64,000 nucleotides of DNA from Salegentibacter sediminis (GCF_002078605.1 NZ_MSJR01000001.1:248001-312000), one strand, 5' to 3'; counted from the first letter of the stretch, positions 1 to 8,147 are shown. The notes: generated by a model from the sequence alone, not told the origin. Made by a program: numbers and translations.

Positions 1-153
1 ATTAGGATTGTGTTCCTGTTTCTTCAGGTGCTCAATGGCATAAGTACTTCGCATATACCAATGAATGGTGTCTACGTTTTCACTAAGCATTTTTACAATT
101 GCAGTCGCCCAGCTGCCTCCGCCAATAACGGCAAAAGAAGGAGATTTTTCCAT
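1..153 (-). CDS. gpsA: Glycerol-3-phosphate dehydrogenase [NAD(P)+], 5' part only
   Basis: Only the first 51 codons lie in the window; the gene continues past the left edge. The N-terminus carries a Rossmann dinucleotide-binding loop, AVIGGGSWATAI at about residues 8-19, followed by the KMLSEN and IHWYMR segments usual for bacterial GpsA. The family reduces dihydroxyacetone phosphate to sn-glycerol 3-phosphate in the cytosol, the first step of phospholipid synthesis. The ATG at 151-153 is preceded by a TATTTTTG -7 element 18-25 bases upstream. Family assignment is firm; the catalytic half is not visible. Confidence 0.88.
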   Translation of the reverse strand, partial: MEKSPSFAVIGGGSWATAIVKMLSENVDTIHWYMRSTYAIEHLKKQEHNPN

Positions 154-171
154 AATTAGATTTTCTATTGC

Positions 172-202
172 CAAAAATAAACAAAATAAAAGGATATAGA
201 AA
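172..202 (-). promoter_or_regulatory. Candidate Bacteroidota promoter of gpsA
   Basis: On the minus strand TATTTTTG (172-179) matches the TAnnTTTG -7 element. A TTTC, one base off TTTG, lies about 19 bases further upstream. The predicted start site would leave a leader of roughly a dozen bases. Inferred from consensus only. Confidence 0.45.
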
Positions 203-334
203 CCGTGGAAATTAGATGTGGTATGGGATAAGGGCTAATGGCTTAAATTTTAACATGTTAAAATAAACCAAGAAAGCAATCTTTCTGAAAGGCAGCCCGT
301 TATTTGTTTGTTCTTTATTCCAAAAAGGAGAAGA

Positions 335-418
335 ATGGATTTTCTTAGTTTTTTTGGTTGGTTATTTAGTTTGAAAAACGCCGTTGGATCTTGTGGTCTT
401 CCGGCGTTTTTTGCTTAG
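335..418 (+). CDS. Possible 27-residue hydrophobic peptide (uncertain)
   Basis: ATG at 335 opens a 27-codon frame ending TAG at 416-418. The first half is hydrophobic and aromatic (MDFLSFFGWLFSL), and the second half includes a single Cys (GSCGLPAFF). A purine-rich AAAAGGAGAAG lies just upstream, unusual where Shine-Dalgarno sites are rare. The second half of the frame coincides with a GC-rich hairpin, so the coding reading may be fortuitous. No family is recognised. Conservation of the frame in relatives would be needed to accept it. Confidence 0.22.
   Translation: MDFLSFFGWLFSLKNAVGSCGLPAFFA
375..412 (+). terminator. Stem-loop with T-run, possible terminator
   Basis: AAAACGCCG (375-383) pairs perfectly with CGGCGTTTT (402-410), loop 18 bases, followed by TT. 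Its position upstream of, and not after, a known plus-strand gene makes the role unclear. It could end a short transcript starting in the gpsA/Kbp interval. Confidence 0.4.
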
Positions 419-503
419 AAATCTAACAAAATTTTAGGACGACTTTTGGAAATAGAATGATTATGCTTTCGTAATTTACTGTAAATTAATAAAATCTAAA
501 AAG

Positions 504-1007
504 ATGGGAGTATTTTCATTTATTAAAGATGCCGGAGAAAAAATCTTTGGCCGGGATAAAAAAGAGGCTGAAAAGCCAACCGAAAGAACAGAAAATACCC
601 GCGAAAAAGCAGATCGTGAAAACGTTAAGGCGGCCTCAAAATTGGAGACTACCCTGCGAGATCTTAAATTACAGGTGGAAAATCTAAATATTAAGATTGA
701 AGATGATATCGCCACCATTACCGGAAAGGCAGAGAACCAAAGCACTAAGGAAAAAGTAGTCTTGGTGGTAGGAAATTCAGAAGGAATTGCCAAGGTGGAC
801 GATAGAATGACGGTAGATAAGACGGAGCCCGAAGCTAAGTTTCATACCGTAGAACGCGGAGATACTTTAAGCAAGATCGCAAAGGAACATTATGGAGATG
901 CCATGAAATACCCGGTGATCTTTGAAGCAAATAAACCTATGCTAAAAGATCCCGATAAGATATATCCCGGGCAGGTGCTTAGAGTGCCACACCTGGAGAA
1001 AAAATAG
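504..1007 (+). CDS. BON and LysM domain protein, potassium-binding protein Kbp (YgaU) homologue
   Basis: The 167-residue protein resembles E. coli Kbp/YgaU from end to end: an N-terminal GVFSFIKDAGEKIFG, a BON domain (about 48-105, containing NIKIEDDIATITGKA and VGNSEGIAKVDD), and a C-terminal LysM domain (about 113-163, with the diagnostic HTVERGDTLSKIA and the closing KIYPGQVLRVP). Kbp is a cytoplasmic K+ sensor in E. coli, and LysM domains otherwise bind peptidoglycan. No signal peptide is visible, which favours the cytosolic Kbp role. The main difference from E. coli is a longer charged, Lys/Glu-rich linker at 18-47. Monocistronic, with a terminator after it. Confidence 0.85.
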   Translation: MGVFSFIKDAGEKIFGRDKKEAEKPTERTENTREKADRENVKAASKLETTLRDLKLQVENLNIKIEDDIATITGKAENQSTKEKVVLVVGNSEGIAKVDDRMTVDKTEPEAKFHTVERGDTLSKIAKEHYGDAMKYPVIFEANKPMLKDPDKIYPGQVLRVPHLEKK

Positions 1008-1013
1008 AAGTTA

Positions 1014-1140
1014 AGACTGTTTAAAAGTTTTGAGGAAGTTACTTTGAGGGCAGACGACGTCCTACAGCTTGTAGTTCCACGATGAAAAAAGTAGGTTCAA
1101 TCAGCTAAACTGAACGACCAAAAGGGTTTTTAAACAGTCT
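1014..1140. repeat. 127-bp intergenic element bounded by 13-bp inverted repeats
   Basis: AGACTGTTTAAAA (1014-1026) is the exact reverse complement of TTTTAAACAGTCT (1128-1140). The interior holds smaller inverted pairs: CTACA/TGTAG around GCT near 1072-1084, and GTTCA/TGAAC near 1095-1115. No coding capacity is evident. The form suits a miniature inverted-repeat element or a structured RNA inserted between the Kbp-like gene and its terminator. Whether it recurs elsewhere in the genome cannot be seen here. Confidence 0.5.
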
Positions 1141-1157
1141 TTCTTTAAATAAAAGTG

Positions 1158-1190
1158 AAATCCCGATAACACCGCGGGATTTTTATTTTC
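1158..1190 (+). terminator. Intrinsic terminator after the Kbp-like gene
   Basis: AAATCCCG (1158-1165) pairs with CGGGATTT (1175-1182), followed by TTATTTT. It lies between the convergent ends of the Kbp-like gene and nadD. The T-rich side favours plus-strand termination. Confidence 0.75.
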
Positions 1191-1208
1191 TGATTATCGT
1201 ATAAACGA

Positions 1209-1793
1209 TTACTTATAAAAATTCATCAGCTTGATATAATCCCAAACCGCAGATGGAAGCATTGGTTTTATATTTTTTCCCTCTTTTACCGCTCGTCTAA
1301 TGAAAGTCGAAGAAATTTCCATCACCGGGGCTGCAACCCGGGTGATCTTTGAGTGCTCCTTGAATTGTTCTGCGGGCTTCCCGACAGCAATTCTCGGGTA
1401 AACATAGATCTGATGATTTTCAAGGATCACCTCGTAATTCTTCCACTTGTGAAAGCTTTTCAGGTTGTCTTCCCCCATAATGGGGCAAAATTCATTTGTA
1501 GGATGTTTTTCCTGAAGATGGGCCAGGGTGGTAACAGTGTAATTGGGCTGAGGTAGGCCAAATTCGATATCGCTGGGTTTTAAATTTTCGTAGCCTTCGC
1601 AAGCCTTATACGCCATTTCCAGGCGATGATGATTTTCCAGCAAGCTGCTCTTCTTTTTAAAGGGATTGTGAGGGGTAACTACCAGCCAAACTTCATCCAG
1701 GTCTGAGAATTCGGCCATATGATTGGCGATAATTAGATGCCCGATATGCACCGGATTAAAAGTGCCGAAGAACAAGCCTATCTTTTTATTCAT
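1209..1793 (-). CDS. nadD: Nicotinate-nucleotide adenylyltransferase
   Basis: This enzyme adenylates nicotinate mononucleotide to deamido-NAD, the penultimate step of NAD synthesis, in the cytosol. The 194 residues show the nucleotidyltransferase fold signature GTFNPVHIGH (10-19) and the ATP-binding ISSTFIR (160-166), both in the expected places, and the length is normal for the family. It is the last gene of yicC-gmk-nadD. Its ATG overlaps the end of gmk by 8 bases, so translation is probably coupled. Confidence 0.96.
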   Translation of the reverse strand: MNKKIGLFFGTFNPVHIGHLIIANHMAEFSDLDEVWLVVTPHNPFKKKSSLLENHHRLEMAYKACEGYENLKPSDIEFGLPQPNYTVTTLAHLQEKHPTNEFCPIMGEDNLKSFHKWKNYEVILENHQIYVYPRIAVGKPAEQFKEHSKITRVAAPVMEISSTFIRRAVKEGKNIKPMLPSAVWDYIKLMNFYK

Positions 1794-2379
1794 TTTCTGC
1801 TGGCTTTTCTGCTTTTACATAACTCGCCACCAGCTCATAAGCTTCCTTAAGCGCCGTGCCCAGGTGATGATTTTCGATTATAAAATCGAATTGAGGAGCC
1901 GTGGCCAGTTCTATCGATGCTTTTGCCACCCGCATATTTATCTTGTCGTCGCTCTCGGTCTTCCGCTTTTTCAATCGAATTTTTAATTCTTCGATGCTGG
2001 GCGGTTTAACGAAAACAGCAAGGGTTTTTTCTGGATAGATATTTTTAATATCGAGTCCGCCAACCACATCAATATCGAAGATCACGTTTTTCCCTTTCGC
2101 CCAGATGCGTTCTACCTCTGCTTTTAAAGTTCCGTAGAAATTATCGCGGTAGACTTCTTCCCATTCCAGGAACTCGTCGTTTTTTATCTTTTTCTTGAAA
2201 TCTTCAGTAGAAAGGAAATAATAGTGCTGCCCATCAACTTCATCCCCGCGTGGGGCTCGGGAAGTCGCCGAGATCGAGAATTCCAGGTTAAGTTCTTTCT
2301 GCTTTAATAAATGTTGGACTATCGTGGTCTTTCCCGAGCCCGAAGGCGCCGAAAACACGATAAGTTTGCCATCGCTCAT
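1786..2379 (-). CDS. gmk: Guanylate kinase
   Basis: Phosphorylates GMP (and dGMP) to the diphosphate using ATP, feeding GTP and dGTP synthesis. Residues 8-20 contain the P-loop (SAPSGSGKTT), followed by the GMP-binding SRAPRGDEVDGQHYYF segment near 40-55. The length of 197 residues is normal. The ATG directly abuts the yicC stop codon, and the 3' end overlaps nadD, so the three genes are clearly one transcript. Confidence 0.97.
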   Translation of the reverse strand: MSDGKLIVFSAPSGSGKTTIVQHLLKQKELNLEFSISATSRAPRGDEVDGQHYYFLSTEDFKKKIKNDEFLEWEEVYRDNFYGTLKAEVERIWAKGKNVIFDIDVVGGLDIKNIYPEKTLAVFVKPPSIEELKIRLKKRKTESDDKINMRVAKASIELATAPQFDFIIENHHLGTALKEAYELVASYVKAEKPAENE

Positions 2380-3237
2380 TTAGAGTACGTTTAAGAGTTG
2401 TTCTTTTATTTTTTCCAGCTCATCCTTCATCTGAACCACAAGTTGTTGCATAGGTGCGAAATTGGATTTACTGCCAATAGTATTGATCTCCCGACCCATT
2501 TCCTGAGAGATAAAGCCCAGTTTTCTTCCGTTAGAATCTTCAGAATTGATGCTTTCTTTAAAATATTCCAGGTGGTTTTCCAGCCTCACCTTTTCTTCGG
2601 TGATATCGAATTTCTCGATATAATAAACCAGTTCCTGTTCAAATCGGTTCTCATCAACATTTTCCTTGAGATCGGCTACGCCTTTTTTTAAGCGTTCCCT
2701 TACGGCTTCCACTCTTTCGGGGTCGATTTCAATCACCTCCTGGAGCAGGCGGTCAATATTCTCAACCCTTAATTTAAGGTCTTTTTCCAAAGCTTTACCC
2801 TCTGCGCTTCTAAAATCGTTGATTTCTTCCAGCGCTTCAATTACTGCATCTTCTATAGCCTTAAATTCAGTCTCGTCGATTTCTTCCCGGGCGGTACTCA
2901 ACGCATCTGGCATTCTTACAGCCATTTTCAGCAATTCGGTTTCATCGCCGTCGACAATATTTTTTAGCTGCTGAATGTATTTCTTTACAACCCCAGGGTT
3001 TACCGAAGCCGTGGTTTCCTCTCCGGTGATCTCTACAAAAAGAGAAAAGTCTATTTTCCCGCGGGTGAGGGATTTAGAAATGGTGTTTCTTAGCTGAAGT
3101 TCTTTTTCGCGATATTGCGAAGGAATTCGTGCGTTTACATCAAGATTTTTGCTGTTGAGCGACTTGATCTCTACGGTGATCTTTTTGGCCGGAAGTTGCG
3201 TTACGCTTTTTCCGAAACCTGTCATTGACTGAATCAT
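2380..3237 (-). CDS. YicC/YloC family endoribonuclease
   Basis: The 285-residue protein begins with the diagnostic MIQSMTGFGK and ends with the DUF1732 region (RKLGFISQEMGREINTIGSKS, about 237-257). E. coli YicC and B. subtilis YloC have been described as endoribonucleases involved in RNA decay; the exact substrate here is unknown. The central part (about 150-230) is rich in Glu, Lys and Arg and probably helical. First gene of yicC-gmk-nadD, driven by a strong Bacteroidota-type promoter 21-50 bases upstream. Confidence 0.92.
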   Translation of the reverse strand: MIQSMTGFGKSVTQLPAKKITVEIKSLNSKNLDVNARIPSQYREKELQLRNTISKSLTRGKIDFSLFVEITGEETTASVNPGVVKKYIQQLKNIVDGDETELLKMAVRMPDALSTAREEIDETEFKAIEDAVIEALEEINDFRSAEGKALEKDLKLRVENIDRLLQEVIEIDPERVEAVRERLKKGVADLKENVDENRFEQELVYYIEKFDITEEKVRLENHLEYFKESINSEDSNGRKLGFISQEMGREINTIGSKSNFAPMQQLVVQMKDELEKIKEQLLNVL

Positions 3238-3257
3238 AGGCGATTTTTAAGCTTGCG

Positions 3258-3287
3258 CAAAGATAATCAATTCTAAAGCAGCGCAAA
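3258..3287 (-). promoter_or_regulatory. Bacteroidota-type promoter of yicC-gmk-nadD
   Basis: On the minus strand TTTG (3284-3287), an 18-base spacer and a perfect -7 TATCTTTG (3258-3265) are followed by the yicC ATG about 20 bases downstream. This is a near-ideal match to the phylum consensus. Confidence 0.75.
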
Positions 3288-3346
3288 GCGACCTATACGC
3301 TATTTTAAAATTCCCTCTTCTGAAGCTTTCAGGTTTGAAAAGAGGT

Positions 3347-4312
3347 TTATTGAGAAAAGCCCTGTATAAATTCCAAAGCCCTTTCTTCGTGATAATAGCT
3401 TTCCTTATTCTGAATAAATCCTACGTGTCCCCCGTGAGCCGGGATTTCTAAATGAAGAGTTTCAGAATTCTCTGCTATTTCTATCGGATAGCAGGTCGCC
3501 GATAAAAATGAATCATTTTCAGCATTGATAATTAAAGTGGGAATTTGAACATTGGGTAAAAACTGAAGTGAGCTGCATTTCTGGTAATAATCGGCTGCAT
3601 TTTTGTAGCCGTGAGCCCGGCTGGTGTAGAGCTCATCGATGTCCCGAAGCGTTTTGCACCCGTCGATTTCCTTTTTCGTAATTCTCTCCGGAAAAGCCAG
3701 GTGCCGCTTGAATAATTCTTTTTTCAGGTTTCTTATAAAGCGTTTTGAATAAATAATATTTCGCGGTTTACTGATTTCTTCCAGCGAGCCTCCCAAATCG
3801 CAGGGTGTAGACACCGCTACCGCCGATTTTATTTCTGAAGGTATCTTTACATTTTCACCTAAATACTTCAGCATTAAATTTCCTCCAAGGCTAAAGCCTA
3901 CCAAAACGATTTCATCGTATTGATTTCCCTTTAATATATGCGATATCACCGCCTCCAGATCTTCGGTTGCTCCGGCATTGTAACTACGATAGAGCCTGTT
4001 CATCTCTTCGCTGCAACCTCTTAGATTCATCGCGGCTGTATCCCAGCCATCTTCTTTGAAAATACGGGCCATGGCTTTCATATAAGGACGTTGGGCATTA
4101 CCGGCAAGTCCGTGCAGGAGGATTACCAGTCGATTATTTTTTTCAGAAGAATAACTTCGGTCCAAATCGAGAAAATCGCCGTCCTCCAGTTCAATGCGGT
4201 TGCGTTGGGTGGTGCTAAAGGCCACCTTCCTTAAGCTGGAAGCATAAATGGTCGAAAAATGGGCGTTTCGGAATATTCGCGGGGCCGTATATGTGGTTTC
4301 TATCAATGGCAT
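3347..4312 (-). CDS. YheT-family alpha/beta hydrolase
   Basis: A 321-residue hydrolase of the COG0429 (YheT) group. Visible catalytic features are the oxyanion region LLHGLAGNAQRPYM (65-78), the nucleophile elbow GFSLGG with Ser141, an acid at Asp267 (NAEND) and His296 (PAHGGHVGF), all spaced as in active members. There is no signal peptide, so it is probably cytosolic. Substrates of this family are poorly defined; esterase or acyltransferase activity toward lipids is the usual guess. It stands alone, between yicC and the divergent thioesterase. Confidence 0.87.
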   Translation of the reverse strand: MPLIETTYTAPRIFRNAHFSTIYASSLRKVAFSTTQRNRIELEDGDFLDLDRSYSSEKNNRLVILLHGLAGNAQRPYMKAMARIFKEDGWDTAAMNLRGCSEEMNRLYRSYNAGATEDLEAVISHILKGNQYDEIVLVGFSLGGNLMLKYLGENVKIPSEIKSAVAVSTPCDLGGSLEEISKPRNIIYSKRFIRNLKKELFKRHLAFPERITKKEIDGCKTLRDIDELYTSRAHGYKNAADYYQKCSSLQFLPNVQIPTLIINAENDSFLSATCYPIEIAENSETLHLEIPAHGGHVGFIQNKESYYHEERALEFIQGFSQ

Positions 4313-4397
4313 TTGCGGCTAATTTCTGCAAATTAATTTTAAGCACAATAATTATGCACGCATAATATTATTTGTTAGTTTTATTAAAAAATTTACA

Positions 4398-4886
4398 ATG
4401 TATATTAAAGAATTCGATATCCGCTGGAGCGATATAGATGCCAACCGTCACCTGGCCAATACAGCCTATATAAATTTTATGAGCCAAACCCGCATGAGCT
4501 TTTTAATGGAAAACGGTTTTGGCCATGAAGAACTGGCAAAATATAACCTGGGTCCGGTAGTGTTTTATGAACATGTCTATTACTTTAGGGAGGTTTTTGC
4601 CGGTCATCCGGTTAAAGTGACGCTGGAATTAAGAGGTCTTTCAGAAGACGGGATGTATTTTGAATTTCTCCATAATTTTTACGATCATAAGGGAAGGAAT
4701 TTCGCCAGCTGCGAGATGATGGGGAGCTGGATAGACCTTAAAGAACGCAAGCTCACCAAACTTCCTCCCGAATTGTATAAAAATCTTGATAGTCTTTCCC
4801 ACACTGAGGATTTCAGGATTTTAACAAAAGAAGACACCCGAAAATACGGAAAACGTCCTCAGCATATTGAACCACATCAACTTTAG
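4398..4886 (+). CDS. Hotdog-fold acyl-CoA thioesterase
   Basis: The 162-residue protein has the 4HBT hotdog pattern near the N-terminus: an Asp-containing segment WSDIDANRHLANTAYINFM (10-28) followed by a long helix. It resembles 4-hydroxybenzoyl-CoA/YbgC-type thioesterases, which hydrolyse acyl-CoA or acyl-ACP. The physiological substrate cannot be told. Its stop codon directly abuts that of the convergent transporter gene, leaving no room for a shared terminator. Confidence 0.85.
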   Translation: MYIKEFDIRWSDIDANRHLANTAYINFMSQTRMSFLMENGFGHEELAKYNLGPVVFYEHVYYFREVFAGHPVKVTLELRGLSEDGMYFEFLHNFYDHKGRNFASCEMMGSWIDLKERKLTKLPPELYKNLDSLSHTEDFRILTKEDTRKYGKRPQHIEPHQL

Positions 4887-5783
4887 TTAATTTCTTATTT
4901 CAGTTTTCTTTTTGGTAACCATATAAACCCCGGCAAACACCAGGAGGCCGGCTACAACTTTGGTTAGATTCAACGAATCGGCGCCTGTACTTATGGCATA
5001 AACTATGGCGATAAGGGGCTGCAGGTAAATAAAAGCACTTATGGTTGATGCTGAAAGTTGTTTTAGCGCATAAATATTCAGCAAATAGGTAGAAAAGGTT
5101 GTGCCCAGCCCAACGAAAGCCATTTTCCAAATCGCATCAAATGGTAAACTGCTCCATTGCACATCTGTGAATTCACCAATGGTGATCGGGAAATTTATAA
5201 AAACAGCAATCAGGAATAGCCACTTCATAAGGGTAAAGGAATGGTATTTTTTGGTTAAAGGCTTTACAAGAATCAAATAAAGTCCGTAGGAAAAGGCGTT
5301 TACGATAAACAGGATATTTCCCATAGGGATATTTGGAGCATTGGTGCCTGTATCTGCACTAAAAAGCACGAGAATTAAGGCCCCTGCAAGGCCAACGATA
5401 ATCCCGAGGCTTTTTAAAATTGTGATGCGTTCCCGAATTAGAATGGAAGCAAGAATTAGCACCATTACCGGCGAAAGGGTAACAATCACCGAGCTGTTTA
5501 TAGGAGTAGAGAGACTAAGGCCCTTAAAAAAGAACAGCATATTAATGACCATTCCAAAAACAGCGCATCCAAGAATCCGTGGCCAGTCTGAAGTGGCTAT
5601 TTTTTCGCGAGGGCCCAGGAAACTAATAGCCCAAAAAAGAATTGCTGCACCAAAAACCCGAAGAAATATGAACCCGAAAGGCCCAATGTGAAAAGGCATC
5701 ACTCCTTTAGCTACGGTATGGTTTATTCCGTAAATCGCACTGGCAATAGTTGCTGCAATAATTGCCAGGGCACGATTATTCAT
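4887..5783 (-). CDS. EamA/DMT-family transporter
   Basis: A 298-residue inner-membrane protein with about ten hydrophobic segments arranged as two EamA repeats (roughly 5-140 and 150-292). Features include the N-terminal AIIAATIASAIYGINH and a short basic C-terminus (KKKTEIRN). Members export or import small metabolites and amino acids; no substrate can be assigned. It overlaps the 3' end of the ArsC-like gene by 8 bases and is probably cotranscribed with it. Confidence 0.9.
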   Translation of the reverse strand: MNNRALAIIAATIASAIYGINHTVAKGVMPFHIGPFGFIFLRVFGAAILFWAISFLGPREKIATSDWPRILGCAVFGMVINMLFFFKGLSLSTPINSSVIVTLSPVMVLILASILIRERITILKSLGIIVGLAGALILVLFSADTGTNAPNIPMGNILFIVNAFSYGLYLILVKPLTKKYHSFTLMKWLFLIAVFINFPITIGEFTDVQWSSLPFDAIWKMAFVGLGTTFSTYLLNIYALKQLSASTISAFIYLQPLIAIVYAISTGADSLNLTKVVAGLLVFAGVYMVTKKKTEIRN

Positions 5784-6129
5784 TTATAGATTTTTTTGCA
5801 GCTTCCACCATTTTTTTTGAGTTTCCGACAAAGATCTCATCGTTCTTGATAATCACAGGGCGTTTCAAAAAAGTATAGTGTTCCAGGATAAGATTTCTAT
5901 AGCGGTCTTCGGTGAGTTCCTCCAGGTGTAGTTCTTTTTCTCTGTAGAGCCTTGCCCGTTTGCTGAAAAGCGCTTCATAACTTCCGGCCAGCTCCTTCAT
6001 TTCATCGATTTGTTGCTCGGTGATTCCTTCGGTTTTTATATCCTGAAGTTTAAACGCTGCAGGCGGGTCCAGTTCTTTAAGGATTCTTTTATTCGTATCA
6101 CAGGTAGAGAGGTGATAAATCTTTTTCAT
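5776..6129 (-). CDS. ArsC/Spx-family thioredoxin-fold protein
   Basis: A 117-residue protein with the ArsC-family layout: a beta strand, then STCDTNKRIL (8-17) at the redox site, a helical middle, and the conserved RPVII near 91-95. The active-site motif is C-D-T-N: a single Cys without the CxxC partner, as in YffB/ArsC proteins that use one thiol and unlike redox-sensing Spx. The role could be arsenate reduction or glutathione-type chemistry; it is not settled. It sits upstream of, and overlaps, the EamA transporter. Confidence 0.8.
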   Translation of the reverse strand: MKKIYHLSTCDTNKRILKELDPPAAFKLQDIKTEGITEQQIDEMKELAGSYEALFSKRARLYREKELHLEELTEDRYRNLILEHYTFLKRPVIIKNDEIFVGNSKKMVEAAKKSINE

Positions 6130-6140
6130 ATTGAAATACT

Positions 6141-6932
6141 TTATAATTCAAGCTTTATGTATTCCGAAATTTCACTTTGATCAAATTCCATCCTGTATGG
6201 GCCATCGGCGTAAGCGGCAATTTCGTAAGCGTTGTAATAGAGCATAACTTTTGTACTGCTGAAACCGATGTTTTGCGGAAGTTGAAATTCATCATTTTCA
6301 AATAACAAGCCTGTACTGTTTATGGATTCCCCTTCAGGAACTCCCTGTTCTTTTCTGAATCTCTTCTCAACAAAAGCCTTAAAGTCTTCGGTAAAAAGTT
6401 CATCCTGGGAATAAATCGCTCCGGTCTCGGGATTAAAATTCAACCAGGTTACACTGCTATAGCCGTGGGCACCACCTTCAAAAACTTCAGAATCAAACTG
6501 AATGGAAACTAGCTTATCAGACTCATAGGTAATTTCACTATAAATCGTGGCCTCCCAGGGAGTATTATATCCCGGGAAATCTTTTTTGGTCTTTTCGTAA
6601 TTTTGGATGAAGATATCGGCCATAGCTTCTACCGATTCGATATTGGGTTCATCTTCATAACCCAGGATATAGCTAAGATGGTTTTCGATTTCTTTATTGA
6701 TTTCTTTCTCCCGGGTTTTCGTGCCTGAGGCCACAGGGAAATTAAGATCTATAAAACTGCATTTTTCAGTTTCAGGGTCACAGTTATTTGCACTTCTTTC
6801 TACTGAATAATTTAAAAATTGGAGACTTTCGGGTTCCTGCTCGCAGGCAGAAAAAAGAAAGATAAGGCTGAAAACAGAGAGTAGTTTTTTCAATTTTATG
6901 GCTGTTAAATTGAAAGATAAAGGTACAGCCAA
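6141..6932 (-). CDS. DUF3298/DUF4163-type lipoprotein
   Basis: The N-terminus contains a basic stretch, a hydrophobic core and the lipobox FLFSAC (Cys30 from this start), so the protein is probably a lipoprotein. The mature part (about 230 residues) resembles DUF4163/DUF3298 proteins: a region with ETEKCSFIDLNFPV, then the conserved FEGGAHGYSSVTWLNFNPETG block. Function unknown. The ATG at 6932 gives a 13-residue extension before the basic region; a TTG at 6893 would give a more typical signal peptide, and a TAtcTTTc-like -7 just upstream of it is compatible. Confidence 0.75.
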   Translation of the reverse strand: MAVPLSFNLTAIKLKKLLSVFSLIFLFSACEQEPESLQFLNYSVERSANNCDPETEKCSFIDLNFPVASGTKTREKEINKEIENHLSYILGYEDEPNIESVEAMADIFIQNYEKTKKDFPGYNTPWEATIYSEITYESDKLVSIQFDSEVFEGGAHGYSSVTWLNFNPETGAIYSQDELFTEDFKAFVEKRFRKEQGVPEGESINSTGLLFENDEFQLPQNIGFSSTKVMLYYNAYEIAAYADGPYRMEFDQSEISEYIKLEL

Positions 6933-6933
6933 T

Positions 6934-6965
6934 TTTGCTATTGCCCAACAGGTATGCTACATTTG
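6934..6965 (+). promoter_or_regulatory. Bacteroidota-type promoter of the PLP enzyme gene at 6983
   Basis: TTTG (6934-6937), a 20-base spacer and TACATTTG (6958-6965) match TTTG-N19-TAnnTTTG. The ATG at 6983 follows 17 bases after the -7 element. Confidence 0.75.
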
Positions 6966-6982
6966 CTTAAGACTCAGTAGCC

Positions 6983-8125
6983 ATGAAATTCAACACCAAG
7001 ACTATACACGGCGGTCAGGAAGATACAGATCCCGCATACGGGTCGGTCATGCCACCAATTTACCAAACCACTACATATTCGCAAAGTACCCCGGGCGGGC
7101 ACAAGGGCTTTGAATATTCCCGCAGCGGAAATCCCACACGAACAGCCCTGGAAAAGTCGCTTGCCAGTATTGAGAATGCAAAGTATGGCTTGGCGTTTGG
7201 TTCTGGTCTTGCTGCGATAGATGCGGTGATGAAATTGTTTAAGCCTGGTGATGAGATCGTCTCTACGAATGATCTGTACGGAGGCTCTTACCGGCTTTTC
7301 ACTTCTATTTTTGAGAATTTCGGAATAAAATTCCATTTTATCGGAATGCAGGATGCTTCAAAAATTGAGGAGTATATTAATGAAAACACAAAACTCATTT
7401 GGATAGAGACTCCAACCAACCCCATGATGAATATCATCGATATCCAGGCAGTCTCAAAAATCGCCAAAAAACACAAGTTGCTGCTGGCGGTAGACAATAC
7501 TTTTGCTACTCCCTATTTGCAGCAGCCTATGGATTTGGGTGCTGATATCGTTATGCACAGCGCGACCAAATATCTTGGGGGGCATAGCGATGTGGTGTTG
7601 GGGGCACTGGTGGTGAATGATAAAAATATTGCTGATAAATTATATTTTATTCAGAATGCAAGTGGTGCGATTTGTGGCCCACAGGATAGTTTCCTGGTGC
7701 TTCGCGGAATTAAAACTTTACACCTGCGCATGCAGAGACATTGTGAAAATGGGGAGGCAGTTGCAAAGTTTCTTAAATACCATCCAAAAGTTGACAAGGT
7801 ATATTGGCCTGGTTTTGAAGATCAGCCCAACCATGATATCGCTAAAAAGCAGATGACAGGTTTTGGCGGAATGATCTCTTTTACCACCAGGGAAAACACT
7901 TTGAACAGTGCCACAAAAATAGTTGAAAAGCTTAAAGTCTTCACTCTGGCTGAATCTCTTGGCGGGGTAGAATCTCTTGCTGGCCACCCGGCCAGTATGA
8001 CCCACGCTTCCATTCCAAAGGAAGAAAGAATAAAGACCGGGGTAGTAGATTCCCTTATTCGTCTTAGTGTAGGCGTGGAGGATGAAGAAGATTTAATTGA
8101 GGATCTGAAGCAGGCTTTGGAATAG
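6983..8125 (+). CDS. Cystathionine gamma-synthase or gamma-lyase
   Basis: This 380-residue PLP enzyme belongs to the Cys/Met metabolism family. Visible features are the substrate/cofactor segment YSRSGNPTR (45-53), the PLP-phosphate site SGLAAID (74-80), the Asp of AVDNTFATP (171), and the Schiff-base Lys196 in HSATKYLGGH. The family makes cystathionine from an activated homoserine and Cys (MetB) or cleaves cystathionine to Cys (gamma-lyase). The sequence alone does not separate the two, so no symbol is given. It is transcribed alone between a strong promoter and a strong terminator. Confidence 0.9.
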   Translation: MKFNTKTIHGGQEDTDPAYGSVMPPIYQTTTYSQSTPGGHKGFEYSRSGNPTRTALEKSLASIENAKYGLAFGSGLAAIDAVMKLFKPGDEIVSTNDLYGGSYRLFTSIFENFGIKFHFIGMQDASKIEEYINENTKLIWIETPTNPMMNIIDIQAVSKIAKKHKLLLAVDNTFATPYLQQPMDLGADIVMHSATKYLGGHSDVVLGALVVNDKNIADKLYFIQNASGAICGPQDSFLVLRGIKTLHLRMQRHCENGEAVAKFLKYHPKVDKVYWPGFEDQPNHDIAKKQMTGFGGMISFTTRENTLNSATKIVEKLKVFTLAESLGGVESLAGHPASMTHASIPKEERIKTGVVDSLIRLSVGVEDEEDLIEDLKQALE

Positions 8126-8147
8126 AGTTAGTTTTCCTAAAAATATC

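Larger units (their letters stand above)
154..503. other. 350-bp intergenic region between gpsA and the Kbp-like gene
   Basis: This divergent intergenic region holds the gpsA promoter, a possible 27-codon ORF (335-418, plus strand) and a 9-bp perfect stem (AAAACGCCG at 375-383 with CGGCGTTTT at 402-410) that resembles an intrinsic terminator. No plus-strand gene upstream needs that terminator, so it may end a short RNA or lie inside the small ORF. Nothing else was recognised. Confidence 0.5.

Noticed and set aside
476-793. Minus-strand 105-codon frame opposite the Kbp-like gene
   Set aside because: It overlaps a clear BON-LysM gene and its Ser/Phe-rich translation is a reverse-strand shadow.
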